From assembly GCA_025966315.1 (NCBI GenBank), contig JAOPUZ010000042.1, positions 1 through 64,000 of the forward strand: a stretch of 64,000 bases of DNA, given 5' to 3'. Under the pieces are notes generated by a model. It had not been told where the DNA came from. It made no database searches and was given only the letters and a program-made list of their open reading frames with translations. Below, piece after piece: positions 16,069-25,488 of the stretch (the first letter of the stretch is position 1; every line of letters starts with the position of its first letter). The position numbers and the translations under genes are program-made. The stretch is from Frankiales bacterium. GTDB taxonomy: Bacteria > Actinomycetota > Actinomycetes > Mycobacteriales > Jatrophihabitantaceae.

Positions 16069-17415
16069 CTAGTCGCGGGGTCGAAGCGACTGGCGATGCT
16101 CGAGCATCGCCAACCGCTCGTTGCCCGTTGTGAGGTGATGATCGCGGTGTCCGTGGACCCGACCGCGTGCCGGGTGCGGCACTCGCGGGCGGGTGCGCGA
16201 ACCGGGCGTGGGCTGGCGGCTCGCCAGCACCACCACGGCCGCGGCCAGAACGGCAACGACGGCCGCGAACGCGATCCCGGCCACGCGCAACCCAGTCGCC
16301 TCGGCCAGGACACCCTCGCCGATCACCGGTAAGGAGATCGCGATGTACATCGCGATGAAGAAGCTTGACGCGACCGCGCCGCGCGCCTCGGCCGGCGCTC
16401 CGGCATTCACCGCGGTCAACGCCGCTCGGAAGCTCAAGCCTTGCCCGAAGCCGGCGATCACACCACCGAGCACGAGCAGGGGCAGGTTGGCGAGCGTCAA
16501 GCCGAGTATGAGCGATCCCATCCCGGCGATCAGCGCTAGACATCCGGCGGGTAGCGCTACCGCCTCCGGGATAAGTCCGAGGACGGTCTGGCCGGCTGTC
16601 GAGGCCGCGAAGACAGCGAAGACGATGAGGCCGATCGCCGCACGACTCGTCACTCCGAGGTCTGCGGCCAGAAAGGCAGGCGCGACCGCAGCGAACAGGC
16701 CGAGCACCGCGAACCCGGCCATGCCCGCCAGGGCCGCCCGGATAAACGTCCCGCGCAGCTGCTCGGGGACCTTCAGCGCGTGTGGCCGTAGCTGCGGACG
16801 GCTCCGCGCTTCGATGGGCTCCGGCATGGCCCAGATGCCGATCGATGCTGGAATCAGCAGGGCAAGGTCGACCCAGAATGTCAGCCGCAACGGGGAACCG
16901 GCCCACTGCGACAACACCCCGGCAAGCAAAGGTCCGCAACCCAGGCCGCCCATGTTCGCGAGCGCCGCCACGAACGAAGCCCTTGCCCGTCGCGCCGGCG
17001 GTGCGAGGTCGACGAGGGTCGCCGTTGCCGTGCCGGTGAAGATACCCGCCGACAAGCCGGATAGGACGCGGCCCCCGATCAGCAGGGGCAGACCGTCGGC
17101 GATCAGGAACATCAGCGCACTGAGCGCAGACAAGGCGAGCCCGGCCAGCAGCAGCGGGCGGCGCCCGAGCTGGTCAGATAGCCGGCCGAACAAGAACAGC
17201 GATGCGATCACCCCCACCGCATACGTCGCGAAGATCACCGTGATCATCAGCTCCGACAGGCCGAAGCGCTGCCGGTATAGGTCGTAGAGCGGCGTGGGCA
17301 GGGTCGTGCCCAGCATCGCCGTGGCGAGCGCGAACGCGGTCGCGGCCACACCGCGCCCGCGCCCGATCCTTGGCCGCAATGGCCGCAATGCGGTTCGTGA
17401 CTGGGTGGTTGGCAT
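16069..17415 (-). CDS. MFS transporter
   Basis: This is a 449-residue major facilitator with twelve predicted helices. The family motif after helix 2 is visible (LFGRLSDQLGRRPLLL near residues 60-75), as is the helix-5 proline/glycine stretch. The C-terminal 45 residues are polar and rich in Arg and His. The start was chosen at ATG 17415 because agggtgg precedes it; an upstream in-frame ATG at 17466 is less likely. It ends 19 bases before the nhaA-dsbA start on the same strand. Drug or metabolite export is likely from similarity in style to EmrD/Bcr-like pumps; the substrate cannot be told. Confidence 0.88.
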   Translation of the reverse strand: MPTTQSRTALRPLRPRIGRGRGVAATAFALATAMLGTTLPTPLYDLYRQRFGLSELMITVIFATYAVGVIASLFLFGRLSDQLGRRPLLLAGLALSALSALMFLIADGLPLLIGGRVLSGLSAGIFTGTATATLVDLAPPARRARASFVAALANMGGLGCGPLLAGVLSQWAGSPLRLTFWVDLALLIPASIGIWAMPEPIEARSRPQLRPHALKVPEQLRGTFIRAALAGMAGFAVLGLFAAVAPAFLAADLGVTSRAAIGLIVFAVFAASTAGQTVLGLIPEAVALPAGCLALIAGMGSLILGLTLANLPLLVLGGVIAGFGQGLSFRAALTAVNAGAPAEARGAVASSFFIAMYIAISLPVIGEGVLAEATGLRVAGIAFAAVVAVLAAAVVVLASRQPTPGSRTRPRVPHPARGRVHGHRDHHLTTGNERLAMLEHRQSLRPRD

Positions 17416-17616
17416 GCCACCACCCTGTCGCAGCCTCGTCATCGTTGTCATCACGGCACGCAGCAATCGCGGCTACCGGATCACGGGGGTTTCGCATTCC
17501 CACTAGCTGCAATGCGTTTGGCGCTGCGGGATGTCACCGTCGACTAAGTGCGGAACTGCGAGCGGAGCAGGTTGACCAAGGCCAGAAATACCGCCGCTGC
17601 GCTACAACGCCTACAA

Positions 17617-17643
17617 CGTCCACCACGTCCACCACGTCCACCA
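17617..17643. repeat. Three tandem copies of a 9-bp unit
   Basis: The unit cgtccacca is repeated three times without change immediately upstream of the ribosome binding site of the tautomerase gene. Copy-number change would alter the leader length in steps of 9 bases. Confidence 0.9.
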
Positions 17644-17657
17644 CGGAGGGAACCGCC

Positions 17658-18047
17658 ATGCCACTCGTCCGAATCGACCTGGTCGAGGGACGCACCGACG
17701 GCCAGGTCAGGACGCTCGCCGACACCGTCCAGCAGGTGATGCTGGACGTGTTCGCCGCGCCGCCACGCGACCGTTACCAGGTGATCCACGAACACAAGCC
17801 GGGACGCATCATCGCCGAGGACACCGGGCTCGGCTTCGAGCGCACGGACGGCGTGGTCGTCATCCAGGTGACCGAACAGGGCCGTGACGACGACCAGAAG
17901 AAGGCGCTGTACCGCGCATTGGCCGACCGGCTCGAAGCTGAGGCAAGTGTTCGCCCGCAGGATCTCATCGTGTCGATTGTGGCCAACACCTCGGCCGACT
18001 GGTCGTTCGGGCTCGGTCGCGCGCAGTTCCTTGAGGGCGACTTGTAG
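17658..18047 (+). CDS. Tautomerase family protein
   Basis: This is a 129-residue protein of the tautomerase (4-oxalocrotonate tautomerase-like) superfamily. It starts MPLVRIDLVEGR, giving the catalytic Pro after removal of Met, and continues with the family pattern DTVQQVMLDVFAAPPRDRYQ and VIQVTEQGR, ending with SADWSFGLGRAQFL. Double-length (about 130-residue) members contain a single Pro and form trimers. The start is fixed by the conserved MPLV and the ggaggg ribosome binding site 7 bases upstream. It is followed 138 bases later by cydAB on the same strand. The substrate is unknown. Confidence 0.85.
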   Translation: MPLVRIDLVEGRTDGQVRTLADTVQQVMLDVFAAPPRDRYQVIHEHKPGRIIAEDTGLGFERTDGVVVIQVTEQGRDDDQKKALYRALADRLEAEASVRPQDLIVSIVANTSADWSFGLGRAQFLEGDL

Positions 18048-18185
18048 CTGGCGCGACCAGAGCGCAGAGGTCGATCTCAAGAGACGAGGTGACGATCAAT
18101 TGATGACGACTGCTGGGCAGGATGCCTACTGCCTTATACGATCGCTGCCATTGGCGGTCGCGCGCTCAGTGGAGGAGGCGCTGCC

Positions 18186-19601
18186 ATGACGGTCCTGCAC
18201 GACATCAGCCTGCTAGCAGCCCCGGTGAGCGACGGCGAGGTCGTTCCGGCGCGGGCTCAGATGGCGACAACGCTGGGGTTTCACATCATCTTGGCGTGCC
18301 TGGGGATCGCCTTACCGACGTTCGTGCTGCTCGCTGAGTACATCGGTCTGCGTCGCTCCAACGAGGTCGCCATGACACTGGCGCGGCGATGGTCGCAGGC
18401 GATGGGTGTTCTGGTGGCCGTCGGCGCGGTTACCGGGACGGTGCTGTCGTTCGAGATGGGCCTGCTGTGGCCGGGGCTTATGCGCCGATTCGGCTCAGTG
18501 CTTGGTTTGCCGTTCGGTGTCGAAGGCTTGTTCTTCTTTCTAGAGGCCGTCTTCACTGCCATCTATCTGTACGGCTGGGGACGGTTGCGCAGCTGGGCCC
18601 ATTTCTGGTCCGGCGTGCCGATCGCGATCAGCGGCGTATTCGGCGCGATGTCGGTCGTTGCCGTGAATTCATGGATGAACCAGCCCGGTGGTTTCAAGGA
18701 GGTGGACGGCCGAATCACCTCGGTCAATCCGTGGCAGGTGTTCTTCAACCACGCGGCTGTCTACGAGATGCCGCACATGATCTTGGCTGCCTACATGGTG
18801 ACCGGATTCTTGGTTGCCGGGGTGTACGCGGCCGGCATTCTCCGTGGCCGCCGCAATGCCTACCATTACGCCGGGTTCGCGCTTGGATTCGTCCCGGCTG
18901 CGATTCTGACCCCGTTCCAGATCTTCGTCGGTGACACCGCGGCGCGCGCTATCGCGCACGACCAGCCGATCAAGTTCGCGGCGATGGAGTATGTGCCGCA
19001 GACGTCTACGCACGTTCCTGAATGGCTGGGTGGCGTGTACATCAACGGGCACGTGTACGGCGGTATCCGGATCCCCGACATGGACTCGATCTTGGTCGGC
19101 TTCAGCCCAGGCACCCGGGTGGTGGGGTGGGAAAGCGTGCCTGCGACCCAGCGGCCCCCGGCGGTGTGGCTTATCCATTTGTGCTTCGACGTCATGGTCG
19201 GGCTCGGCTCGCTGCTGCTGCTGGTCGGGCTCTGGGCGGCCTACACCTGGTGGCGGAAGCGCAAACTCCCGCCACAACGATTGTTCTGGCTGCTCGGCGC
19301 CGTCAGCGGGCTGGCCGCGATCGTGGCCATGGAGGCCGGCTGGGTCGTCACCGAACTCGGCCGCCAGCCCTGGGTCGTGTATCAGTTGCAGACCACCGCC
19401 GACGCGGCCACCAGAAACGGCGGGGTCGTGACGACACTGAGCCTGATCATCGTCGGGTACGCCGTGCTGGGCGTCGCCACGATCCGTGTCCTACGGATGT
19501 TGAGTGCCCGTTGGAGGCGCGGCGACGCGGATGAAGTTGGCGTTCCGTACGGACCGACGCCGGATGTGCCGAATTCCGGCGAAACCCGGGTGGGCGTGTG
19601 A
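18186..19601 (+). CDS. cydA: Cytochrome bd-type ubiquinol/menaquinol oxidase subunit I
   Basis: This is a 471-residue subunit I of the bd oxidase, which reduces O2 using quinol and carries hemes b and d in the cytoplasmic membrane. Visible are the heme-ligand His33 in TTLGFHI, the Glu pair in FGVEGLFFFLEA (113 and 120), GWGRLRSWAHF, NSWMNQPGGF and the C-terminal ELGRQPWVVYQLQTTADA. The quinol-binding loop is short, as in the cyanide-insensitive (CIO) branch. About nine helices are predicted. A gtggaggaggcgctgcc leader precedes the ATG. It overlaps cydB. No cydCD heme/thiol exporter is in the window. Confidence 0.95.
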   Translation: MTVLHDISLLAAPVSDGEVVPARAQMATTLGFHIILACLGIALPTFVLLAEYIGLRRSNEVAMTLARRWSQAMGVLVAVGAVTGTVLSFEMGLLWPGLMRRFGSVLGLPFGVEGLFFFLEAVFTAIYLYGWGRLRSWAHFWSGVPIAISGVFGAMSVVAVNSWMNQPGGFKEVDGRITSVNPWQVFFNHAAVYEMPHMILAAYMVTGFLVAGVYAAGILRGRRNAYHYAGFALGFVPAAILTPFQIFVGDTAARAIAHDQPIKFAAMEYVPQTSTHVPEWLGGVYINGHVYGGIRIPDMDSILVGFSPGTRVVGWESVPATQRPPAVWLIHLCFDVMVGLGSLLLLVGLWAAYTWWRKRKLPPQRLFWLLGAVSGLAAIVAMEAGWVVTELGRQPWVVYQLQTTADAATRNGGVVTTLSLIIVGYAVLGVATIRVLRMLSARWRRGDADEVGVPYGPTPDVPNSGETRVGV

Positions 19602-20650
19602 TGATCGCCGACACGGTTGCGGCCATTCTGCTCGCGGGGGTGAGCCTCTACGCCATCCTCGCCGGAGCCGATTTCGGCGGGGGCCTGTGGGATCTGCTGG
19701 CCGGCACTACTCGGCAGGGGCGGGCACCTCGGGCGCTGATCGACGAGTCGATTACCCCGGTGTGGGAGGCCAATCACGTCTGGCTGGTTCTCGCCCTGGT
19801 GATCTTCTGGACTGCCTTCCCGGACGCCTTCGCCCCGGTCATGAGCGTGGCGGCCGTGCCGCTGTGGCTCGCCGTCGGCGGAATCGTGCTCCGCGGCGCC
19901 GGCTTCGCCTTCCGCAAAGAGCTGACCCGGCTCAGCCAGCAACGTCTCGCTGGCGCGGCGTTCGCCTTCTCGTCCCTGCTCACGCCGTTCTTCATGGGCA
20001 CTGTCATCGGCGCCATCGCGACCGGCCACGTGCCCGCCGACGGTACCCATGCCAGCCTGTCCGCCTGGACTAGCGCCACCTCGCTGCTCATCGGCTTCCT
20101 CTTCGCCGCCGCCTGCGGCTACCTCGCCGCGGTCTACCTCGTGGGGGAAGCGGACCGCCGCGGCTACCTGCGGCTGCGCGTCTATTTCACCCGCCGCGCC
20201 CAGCTCGCCGCCATCGTGGCCGGGGCACTCTCAATCGCGACGCTCGCTGAGTTGCACAGCTCGAATCGAATGTTGTACGACCGGTTGACTGGACGTGCGT
20301 CTCCTCTTGTAGTCCTGGCCGGGGTATGCGGGCTGGCTGTGCTGGCGCTGCTGACGACCGGTCACCGCATCGGCGCGCGGCTCGTCGCCGCGCTCGGTGT
20401 GGCAGCGGTCGTCTGGGGCTGGGGCGTCGCCCAATATCCGACACTCTTGCCCGGCACGACCGTGACGGTGTCCGATGCCGGCGCGCCACACGCCACCCTG
20501 GTTGCGCTCGTCGTCCTTTTCGCTGTGATTGTGGCGCTCGTCGGCCCCGCGTTCGCATTGCTGTTCACGCTGCAGAGCCATCGCGTATTGGTTCAGCCCA
20601 GCGAATTCACAACCCCGCCAGGTACTAGCGCGGCCGACCGAGCGAACTAG
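19598..20650 (+). CDS. cydB: Cytochrome bd-type oxidase subunit II
   Basis: This is a 350-residue partner of CydA, polytopic with about eight helices. The family pattern is clear: ILAGADFGGGLWDLLAG near residues 22-38, PVWEANHVWLVLALVIFWTA near 52-71 and the CydB core FFMGTVIGAIATGHVP. It starts with overlapping GTG-ATG codons in the cydA stop region, so the two subunits are translationally coupled. It ends 4 bases before a convergent membrane-protein gene with no obvious hairpin between them. It completes the terminal oxidase for low-oxygen or stress respiration. Confidence 0.94.
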   Translation: MMIADTVAAILLAGVSLYAILAGADFGGGLWDLLAGTTRQGRAPRALIDESITPVWEANHVWLVLALVIFWTAFPDAFAPVMSVAAVPLWLAVGGIVLRGAGFAFRKELTRLSQQRLAGAAFAFSSLLTPFFMGTVIGAIATGHVPADGTHASLSAWTSATSLLIGFLFAAACGYLAAVYLVGEADRRGYLRLRVYFTRRAQLAAIVAGALSIATLAELHSSNRMLYDRLTGRASPLVVLAGVCGLAVLALLTTGHRIGARLVAALGVAAVVWGWGVAQYPTLLPGTTVTVSDAGAPHATLVALVVLFAVIVALVGPAFALLFTLQSHRVLVQPSEFTTPPGTSAADRAN

Positions 20651-20654
20651 ATGT

Positions 20655-21242
20655 TCAGGTACGCCAGTGGTATCCGATGGCGAAGTCGACCACGACCGCG
20701 TATGAGAGGTACATCAACCAGACAGCCGTGACGATACGGAACAGGCCGAGCACGCGCTCGGCAACGCCGACGCCTACCGTGACGACGAATTCACTGAGAT
20801 AGACGGCAAAAAGTCCGAGGAACACCAGCCCCACCGGCCAGTCGTGCACCTTGAAGAAGACGGTGGCACCCATTGCCGAGATCACCATGTACGCCACCGA
20901 CATCCCTGCGTTCGAGCGCGGGTCGTTGCCGCGATAGCGGTTCCAGCCGATCGCAAACCAGTGGATTCCGTATGCCGTGAACGCCAGAGCCGCCATGTAG
21001 AGCGGCGGCTGCGTGGTGAACACCTGGAACCAGGTCAGTCCGATGAACAGGATGAGGCCGCTGACGAACTGACAGAAGCCGGGCATCCAGATGCCCCAAA
21101 CGCCAAGCGACCGGTCCACCCGTTCGTCGCGCCCGGGCCAGCCCAGCAACTCCTGTGGACCCCAGATCAGATAGCCGGTGCCCAGGCCGAAGAAGCCGAG
21201 AGCAAGCGGCGGATACGCCGAACTGGTTAAAGTAACGTCCAT
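20655..21242 (-). CDS. Six-helix membrane protein, unknown family
   Basis: This is a 195-residue integral membrane protein with about six hydrophobic helices. Conserved-looking motifs are LGFFGLGTGYLIWGPQELLG near residues 15-34, GIWMPGFCQFVSGL, and FKVHDWPVGLVFLGLFAVYL. The GLGTGYLIWGPQEL part recalls acetate-transporter (GPR1/FUN34/YaaH) style first helices, but the typical NPAP motif is missing, so I leave it unassigned. It is convergent with cydB and upstream of the CBS protein gene by 33 bases on the same strand. Confidence 0.7.
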   Translation of the reverse strand: MDVTLTSSAYPPLALGFFGLGTGYLIWGPQELLGWPGRDERVDRSLGVWGIWMPGFCQFVSGLILFIGLTWFQVFTTQPPLYMAALAFTAYGIHWFAIGWNRYRGNDPRSNAGMSVAYMVISAMGATVFFKVHDWPVGLVFLGLFAVYLSEFVVTVGVGVAERVLGLFRIVTAVWLMYLSYAVVVDFAIGYHWRT

Positions 21243-21275
21243 CTCGCACCTCTCGTTACGGCAGCGATTCGCGGT

Positions 21276-21752
21276 CTATTTGGCCCGAAGTCGATCGACG
21301 CTGGTCCTGGCTGGTGCCTTCTGCACACCGCTGGCGCGGGCTCGGATGCCCTCGTCTGTGCAATATCCGGTGCCATCGCGCTTCAGGCACAGCAGGCCGA
21401 GCAGGCGACCGGACTCGCCGACAACCGCCATCCGCCGACGTCCGGTGCGCAACAGGGTCGAGGTAGCGGCTGCTAGCGGCTCCATCGGTCCCACCGTTCG
21501 ACCGACGAGCGTGCCCAGCTCCGGCGCGGTTGTCTCCGGCGATCGAGCCGGGCCGAGGTCTGCTCTCTCGATCGTGGTGATGAGCCGTCCGTCCAAGGCG
21601 ACGACCAGCGCCAGGTGGACGTGATCGTCGTTGAACAAGGCGCTGATCTCGGCCAGCTTCGAGTCGGGTCGATGGGTCTTCGGGGAGGTGACCATCGCTT
21701 CGGCTACGTGATTCGCTACCGGGCGGGCCAGCTTGGTCTCAGAGGTTTTCAT
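21276..21752 (-). CDS. CBS-domain-like protein coupled to the molybdopterin oxidoreductase
   Basis: This is a 158-residue protein starting at ATG 21752 inside the stop region of the upstream oxidoreductase gene (ATGA overlap), which decides the start. The pattern HVAEAMVTSPKTHRPDSKLA, a hydrophobic strand (HLALVVALDGRLITTI) and a second half (ERADLG, TVGPMEPLAAATSTLLRTGR, RMAVVGESGRLLGLLCLK) is a CBS pair. Such domains bind adenine nucleotides and regulate a partner. The strict coupling suggests it modulates or senses for the oxidoreductase. The Ser/Ala/Arg-rich tail is not conserved. Confidence 0.75.
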   Translation of the reverse strand: MKTSETKLARPVANHVAEAMVTSPKTHRPDSKLAEISALFNDDHVHLALVVALDGRLITTIERADLGPARSPETTAPELGTLVGRTVGPMEPLAAATSTLLRTGRRRMAVVGESGRLLGLLCLKRDGTGYCTDEGIRARASGVQKAPARTSVDRLRAK

Positions 21753-24115
21753 TCTGTAGTGCCGGTGATGCGTGACGGCGTCACCTCGACGACCAGGTGC
21801 TTCATGACCGGTTGTTCGCTTTGCGTGCTGAAGTCGGCGATCCCGCACAGCACGTTCAACTCGGGCATGTAGCCGGCAGCGCATCCCGGGGGCAGTTCGT
21901 AGCCGACCGCGCGATAACCGTAGACGTTCCGTTGCGTCCCGTCCTTCGAGAAACTTGTAACGTCGATCAAATCGAACTCGGCGAGGCGTCGCTCGCGCAT
22001 GTCGTTTTGATTCATGAAGATAACGGTGCGCAGGCCCTTCAGGCCGCGGTAGCGGTCGTCGTTGGAGTAGATAGTCGTGTTGAACTGATCGTGCGAACGG
22101 ATCGTGGCCAGCAGCAGCCGCCCGTCACCGGGATCGACATCGTCGGGCAGTGACACCTGGGAAAAATCGGCGCGACCTGACGGCGTCGGGAAGATTCGCT
22201 CCCGTTGCGGCTGGGCGAGGCGGAACCCGTGCGGATGACGGGCGCGGCGATTGAAGTCTTCGAAGCCGTCCAGCACGCGGGCCATCACGTCGCGGATGCG
22301 GTCATAGTCGTCGGCGTATTCCGGCCAGGGCGTCCGGCTATTCGGCAACGTCGCTTGGGCCAGCCCGGCGAGGATCGCGCACTCAGAGCGAAGATGGGGC
22401 GACACCGGCTCCTTCATGCCCCGTGACATGTGCACCATCGACATCGCGTCCTCGACCGTCACCCCTTGCTCGCCGCCGGCTTGGCGGTCCTTCTCGGTGC
22501 GACCAAGACAGGGCAGGATGAGTGCGCGTTTACCGTGCACGATGTGGCTGCGGTTGAGCTTGGTGCTCACCTGCACGGTCAACTCGCAATTGCGCAACGC
22601 CGCGAAGGTGTAGGCAAGATCGGGACTGGCCAGGGCGAAGTTGCCACCGAGTGCGACGAAAACTTTCATGTCGCCGCGGTGCATCGCCGCGATGGTGGCG
22701 ACCACGCTTTGCCCGTGCTCGCGTGGCGCGTCGAAGCCGCAGACCTCGCTGAGCCGCTGCAGGAACGCCTCACTGGGGCGGTGGTCGATGCCGCAGGTGC
22801 GATTGCCCTGGACATTGCTGTGGCCGCGCACTGGACACGGCCCCGCACCCTCACGGCCGATGTTGCCGCGCAGCAGCAGCAGGTTCATGATCTCGCGGAC
22901 GGTGTCAACACCATGCTCGTGCTGCGTAACCCCGAGGCACCAGGCGATGATCACTCGCTGCGAGGACAGGTAGGAGTCCGCGAGGGCGCGGATGTCGGGC
23001 TCCGTTATCCCGGCGCCGTCGACGATCTGGCGCCATGGCGTGGCCGCGAGCTGCGCAGCATAGTTGTCGAAGCCCTCGGTGTGGCGCTCGATGAAGTCTC
23101 GGTCGAGCACATCGGGGCGCTTGTCGGCGGCCTCGAGTACCGCCTTAGCGACGCCGCGCAGCAGGGCCATGTCGCCGCCGATTCGGACTTGGACATTCCT
23201 CGTGCCGATCCGTGTGGTGTGGAAGGTGGCCATGTCGACGAGCTCGTGCGGCACGATCGTGCGCCGGGACGCCGCTTCCACCAGCGGATTGATATGCACT
23301 AGCTGCGCCCCGCGCCGATCGGCCTCGGCTAGCCAGGTGAGCATCCGCGGGGCGTTGGAGGCAGCATTGTCACCCATCACCCAGATCGCGTCGGCGGCCT
23401 CCCAGTCGTGCAGATCGACCGTTCCCTTCCCGGTGCCGATAGCCGCCGTCATTGCGCGACCGCTTGCCTCGTGGCACATGTTCGAGCAATCCGGGAGGTT
23501 ATTCGTGCCGAACTCGCGCACCCACAACTGGTACAGGAAGGTGGCCTCATTGCTCAGCCGACCCGAGGTATAGAAAGCCGCCTGATGCGGGCTGTCCAAC
23601 TCGCGCAGGGTTTCCCCGACCAGCGCAAAGGCGTCCGGCCACGAGATCGGCTCGTACCGGTCGCTTGCCGGGTTGTAGCTGAGCGGCTCGGCTAGCCGTC
23701 CAATCGCCTCCAGGTCGTAATCGCTCCACCCGGCCAGCTCGCTGACGGTGTGCCTGGCGAAGAACTCGCGGTCCGCCTTGGCAGGCGCCATCTCCCAGGT
23801 GGTGTGCTTGACGCCGTTCTCGCACAGGTCAAGCCGCAGACCGTCCGGGTCGTCCGGCCATGCGCACCCCGGGCAGTCGAAACCGCCGTCCTCGTGATTC
23901 ATCACAAAGAGCGCGCGAAAGCCCTCGGCCGGTTCACCGGCACGCTCGAGCACTCGGCCGACGCTCTGAGCGGCGCCCCACCCGGCGGCTGGATGATCGT
24001 ATTCATGTCGCGAATAACTGTCCGTCGAGGCGGGCCCGCGACCCAGAGCCGGCACGCCGGGGACCGCCGCCAGCATCAGCTCTTCCGCGTCAACACCCGC
24101 GTTGAATTGGGCCAT
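21749..24115 (-). CDS. FdhF/YdeP-family molybdopterin oxidoreductase
   Basis: This is a 788-residue molybdopterin-guanine-dinucleotide oxidoreductase of the FdhF/YdeP (formate-dehydrogenase-alpha-like) family. N-terminal Cys residues CPGC (81 and 84) precede TTWEMAPAKADREFF, followed by EPISWPDAFALVGETL, FYTSGRLSNEATFLYQLWVR, DCSNMCHEASG and the cofactor domain ending YMPELNVLCG. The active-site position has neither an obvious selenocysteine codon nor the 4Fe-4S tetrad of classic formate dehydrogenases. The start at 24115 is supported by gagaggggc 8 bases upstream; an in-frame start at 24211 is possible. It overlaps the CBS gene. YdeP-type enzymes are linked to acid resistance in enterobacteria; the substrate is unproven. 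Confidence 0.9.
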   Translation of the reverse strand: MAQFNAGVDAEELMLAAVPGVPALGRGPASTDSYSRHEYDHPAAGWGAAQSVGRVLERAGEPAEGFRALFVMNHEDGGFDCPGCAWPDDPDGLRLDLCENGVKHTTWEMAPAKADREFFARHTVSELAGWSDYDLEAIGRLAEPLSYNPASDRYEPISWPDAFALVGETLRELDSPHQAAFYTSGRLSNEATFLYQLWVREFGTNNLPDCSNMCHEASGRAMTAAIGTGKGTVDLHDWEAADAIWVMGDNAASNAPRMLTWLAEADRRGAQLVHINPLVEAASRRTIVPHELVDMATFHTTRIGTRNVQVRIGGDMALLRGVAKAVLEAADKRPDVLDRDFIERHTEGFDNYAAQLAATPWRQIVDGAGITEPDIRALADSYLSSQRVIIAWCLGVTQHEHGVDTVREIMNLLLLRGNIGREGAGPCPVRGHSNVQGNRTCGIDHRPSEAFLQRLSEVCGFDAPREHGQSVVATIAAMHRGDMKVFVALGGNFALASPDLAYTFAALRNCELTVQVSTKLNRSHIVHGKRALILPCLGRTEKDRQAGGEQGVTVEDAMSMVHMSRGMKEPVSPHLRSECAILAGLAQATLPNSRTPWPEYADDYDRIRDVMARVLDGFEDFNRRARHPHGFRLAQPQRERIFPTPSGRADFSQVSLPDDVDPGDGRLLLATIRSHDQFNTTIYSNDDRYRGLKGLRTVIFMNQNDMRERRLAEFDLIDVTSFSKDGTQRNVYGYRAVGYELPPGCAAGYMPELNVLCGIADFSTQSEQPVMKHLVVEVTPSRITGTTE

Positions 24116-24404
24116 GGACAAGCCCCTCTCGTTCATTCGGCGGAGGCACCGTTCAGCGATGGATTTTGGCGGCGAACGCCGGCTAAACGTCCCCACCGGG
24201 CTGTTCACCAAGCGGTAAGAGAAGACGCGGCATCCGCGCCCTAACCAGATTTAGCCACGGTGGGCGACGAGCAACGGCATCGCGCCCGTCGGACGTCCGG
24301 GACGTAGGGCGACGCACTGGTAACGAGCCGAGCCGTCACAGGCACCTCCCCGAAGCAGGTACCCGGCTGAATTTACACCCTGATGCCCCATGAGCGAAGG
24401 GTGA

Positions 24405-25301
24405 TTAAGTGCGTCTCGGGCCGAGCGCCAGACGCGCGGCGCTGATGTCCTGGCGGCCGTGTCCGGCAGCTACGGCGGTGTGCCATTGGCTGGACAGTGC
24501 GGCCAGCAGTGGCGGGGCGTCGCCGCGCGCGGCGCTGATGGCGAGATCCACGTCCTTGAGCGCCCACTCAAGTGGGAACTCGGCCGTGAAGTCGCCCCGG
24601 TCCATTTTGTGAAACTTCGCGTCCGCGATCGGGGCGTCCAGCGGTCCGCCCTCGATGGCCTCCTCGAACTGCTGGTGGTCGATACCGAGGCGATCAGCCA
24701 AGTCCAGAGCCTCTGCTACGCCCTCGATGAGCATGGACATGTAGGCGTTGACGATGAGCTTGAGCTGGCTTCCTTTGCCGACTTCACCGAGCCAGACGGT
24801 TTTGCGGCCGATGACATCGAACACCGGTGCCAACCGCTCAGCAGCTGCGGGGGGTCCCGAGGCCAGGATGAGCAGCTGACCCTGTTGCGCCGGTTGCTTG
24901 CTGCCCGATACCGGAGCGTCCACGAACGTCACGCCGGGCCAACTCGCTTCGAGGCGATCCCTGATCCGCAGAGTGGCGTCTACTCCGATCGTGCCCATCT
25001 GCGCCCACACAGATCCGTCGGCGAACGCCTCGGCCACACCGGCGTCGAAGATCACCGACTCGACGACATCGGCGGTGGGCAGCATGGTGATCACGACCTC
25101 AGCGTCCTGGATCGCAGCCTGCGCGGACTCGGCGACGACGGCACCCGCCTCGCCGAGCGGGCTGGTCGCTGCGAGCGACCGGTCCCACACGGTCGTGCTC
25201 AGGCCGGCAGCGACGAGGTTACGGGTCATTGCCGAACCCATGATGCCGGCACCGATTACGGCCACTGCCGGGAGTACGTGATTTGGATTTGCCGTCGCCA
25301 T
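24405..25301 (-). CDS. NAD(P)-dependent 3-hydroxyisobutyrate dehydrogenase-like oxidoreductase
   Basis: This is a 298-residue beta-hydroxyacid dehydrogenase. The Rossmann motif VAVIGAGIMGSAMTRNL is at residues 12-28, the substrate signature FVDAPVSGSKQPAQQGQL is near 120-137, and the catalytic Lys is in GKGSQLKLIVNAYM near 174-187. The length equals the family norm. Start chosen at 25301, preceded by aaaggagcaatc. The enzyme oxidises a short beta-hydroxy acid or reduces a semialdehyde using NAD(P); the exact substrate cannot be told, and imine-reductase-like members look similar. It is transcribed alone, 187 bases after the S53 protease gene end on the opposite side. Confidence 0.88.
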   Translation of the reverse strand: MATANPNHVLPAVAVIGAGIMGSAMTRNLVAAGLSTTVWDRSLAATSPLGEAGAVVAESAQAAIQDAEVVITMLPTADVVESVIFDAGVAEAFADGSVWAQMGTIGVDATLRIRDRLEASWPGVTFVDAPVSGSKQPAQQGQLLILASGPPAAAERLAPVFDVIGRKTVWLGEVGKGSQLKLIVNAYMSMLIEGVAEALDLADRLGIDHQQFEEAIEGGPLDAPIADAKFHKMDRGDFTAEFPLEWALKDVDLAISAARGDAPPLLAALSSQWHTAVAAGHGRQDISAARLALGPRRT

Positions 25302-25488
25302 GATTGCTCCTTTGTGGTTGTGCCGTGATCGCGGCTGCGAGCAGGCCAAGTCATCGGTTCCAGCATCGGACGGGTGCCGGTCGGCCGCATCGCAGCCACC
25401 CCTAAACCCGAGGTACCGCCAGCCGGGGGGCCCGTCAGCCAGCACCAACCACTACGCCCTCGCCGTCCGCTGGAGTCATTGCGATCGG

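Noticed and set aside
24116-24404. Possible molybdenum-cofactor riboswitch upstream of the YdeP-type gene
   Set aside because: I could not find the conserved helices; only a weak caccct/agggtg pairing near 24376-24404 was seen, and it is downstream of another gene.
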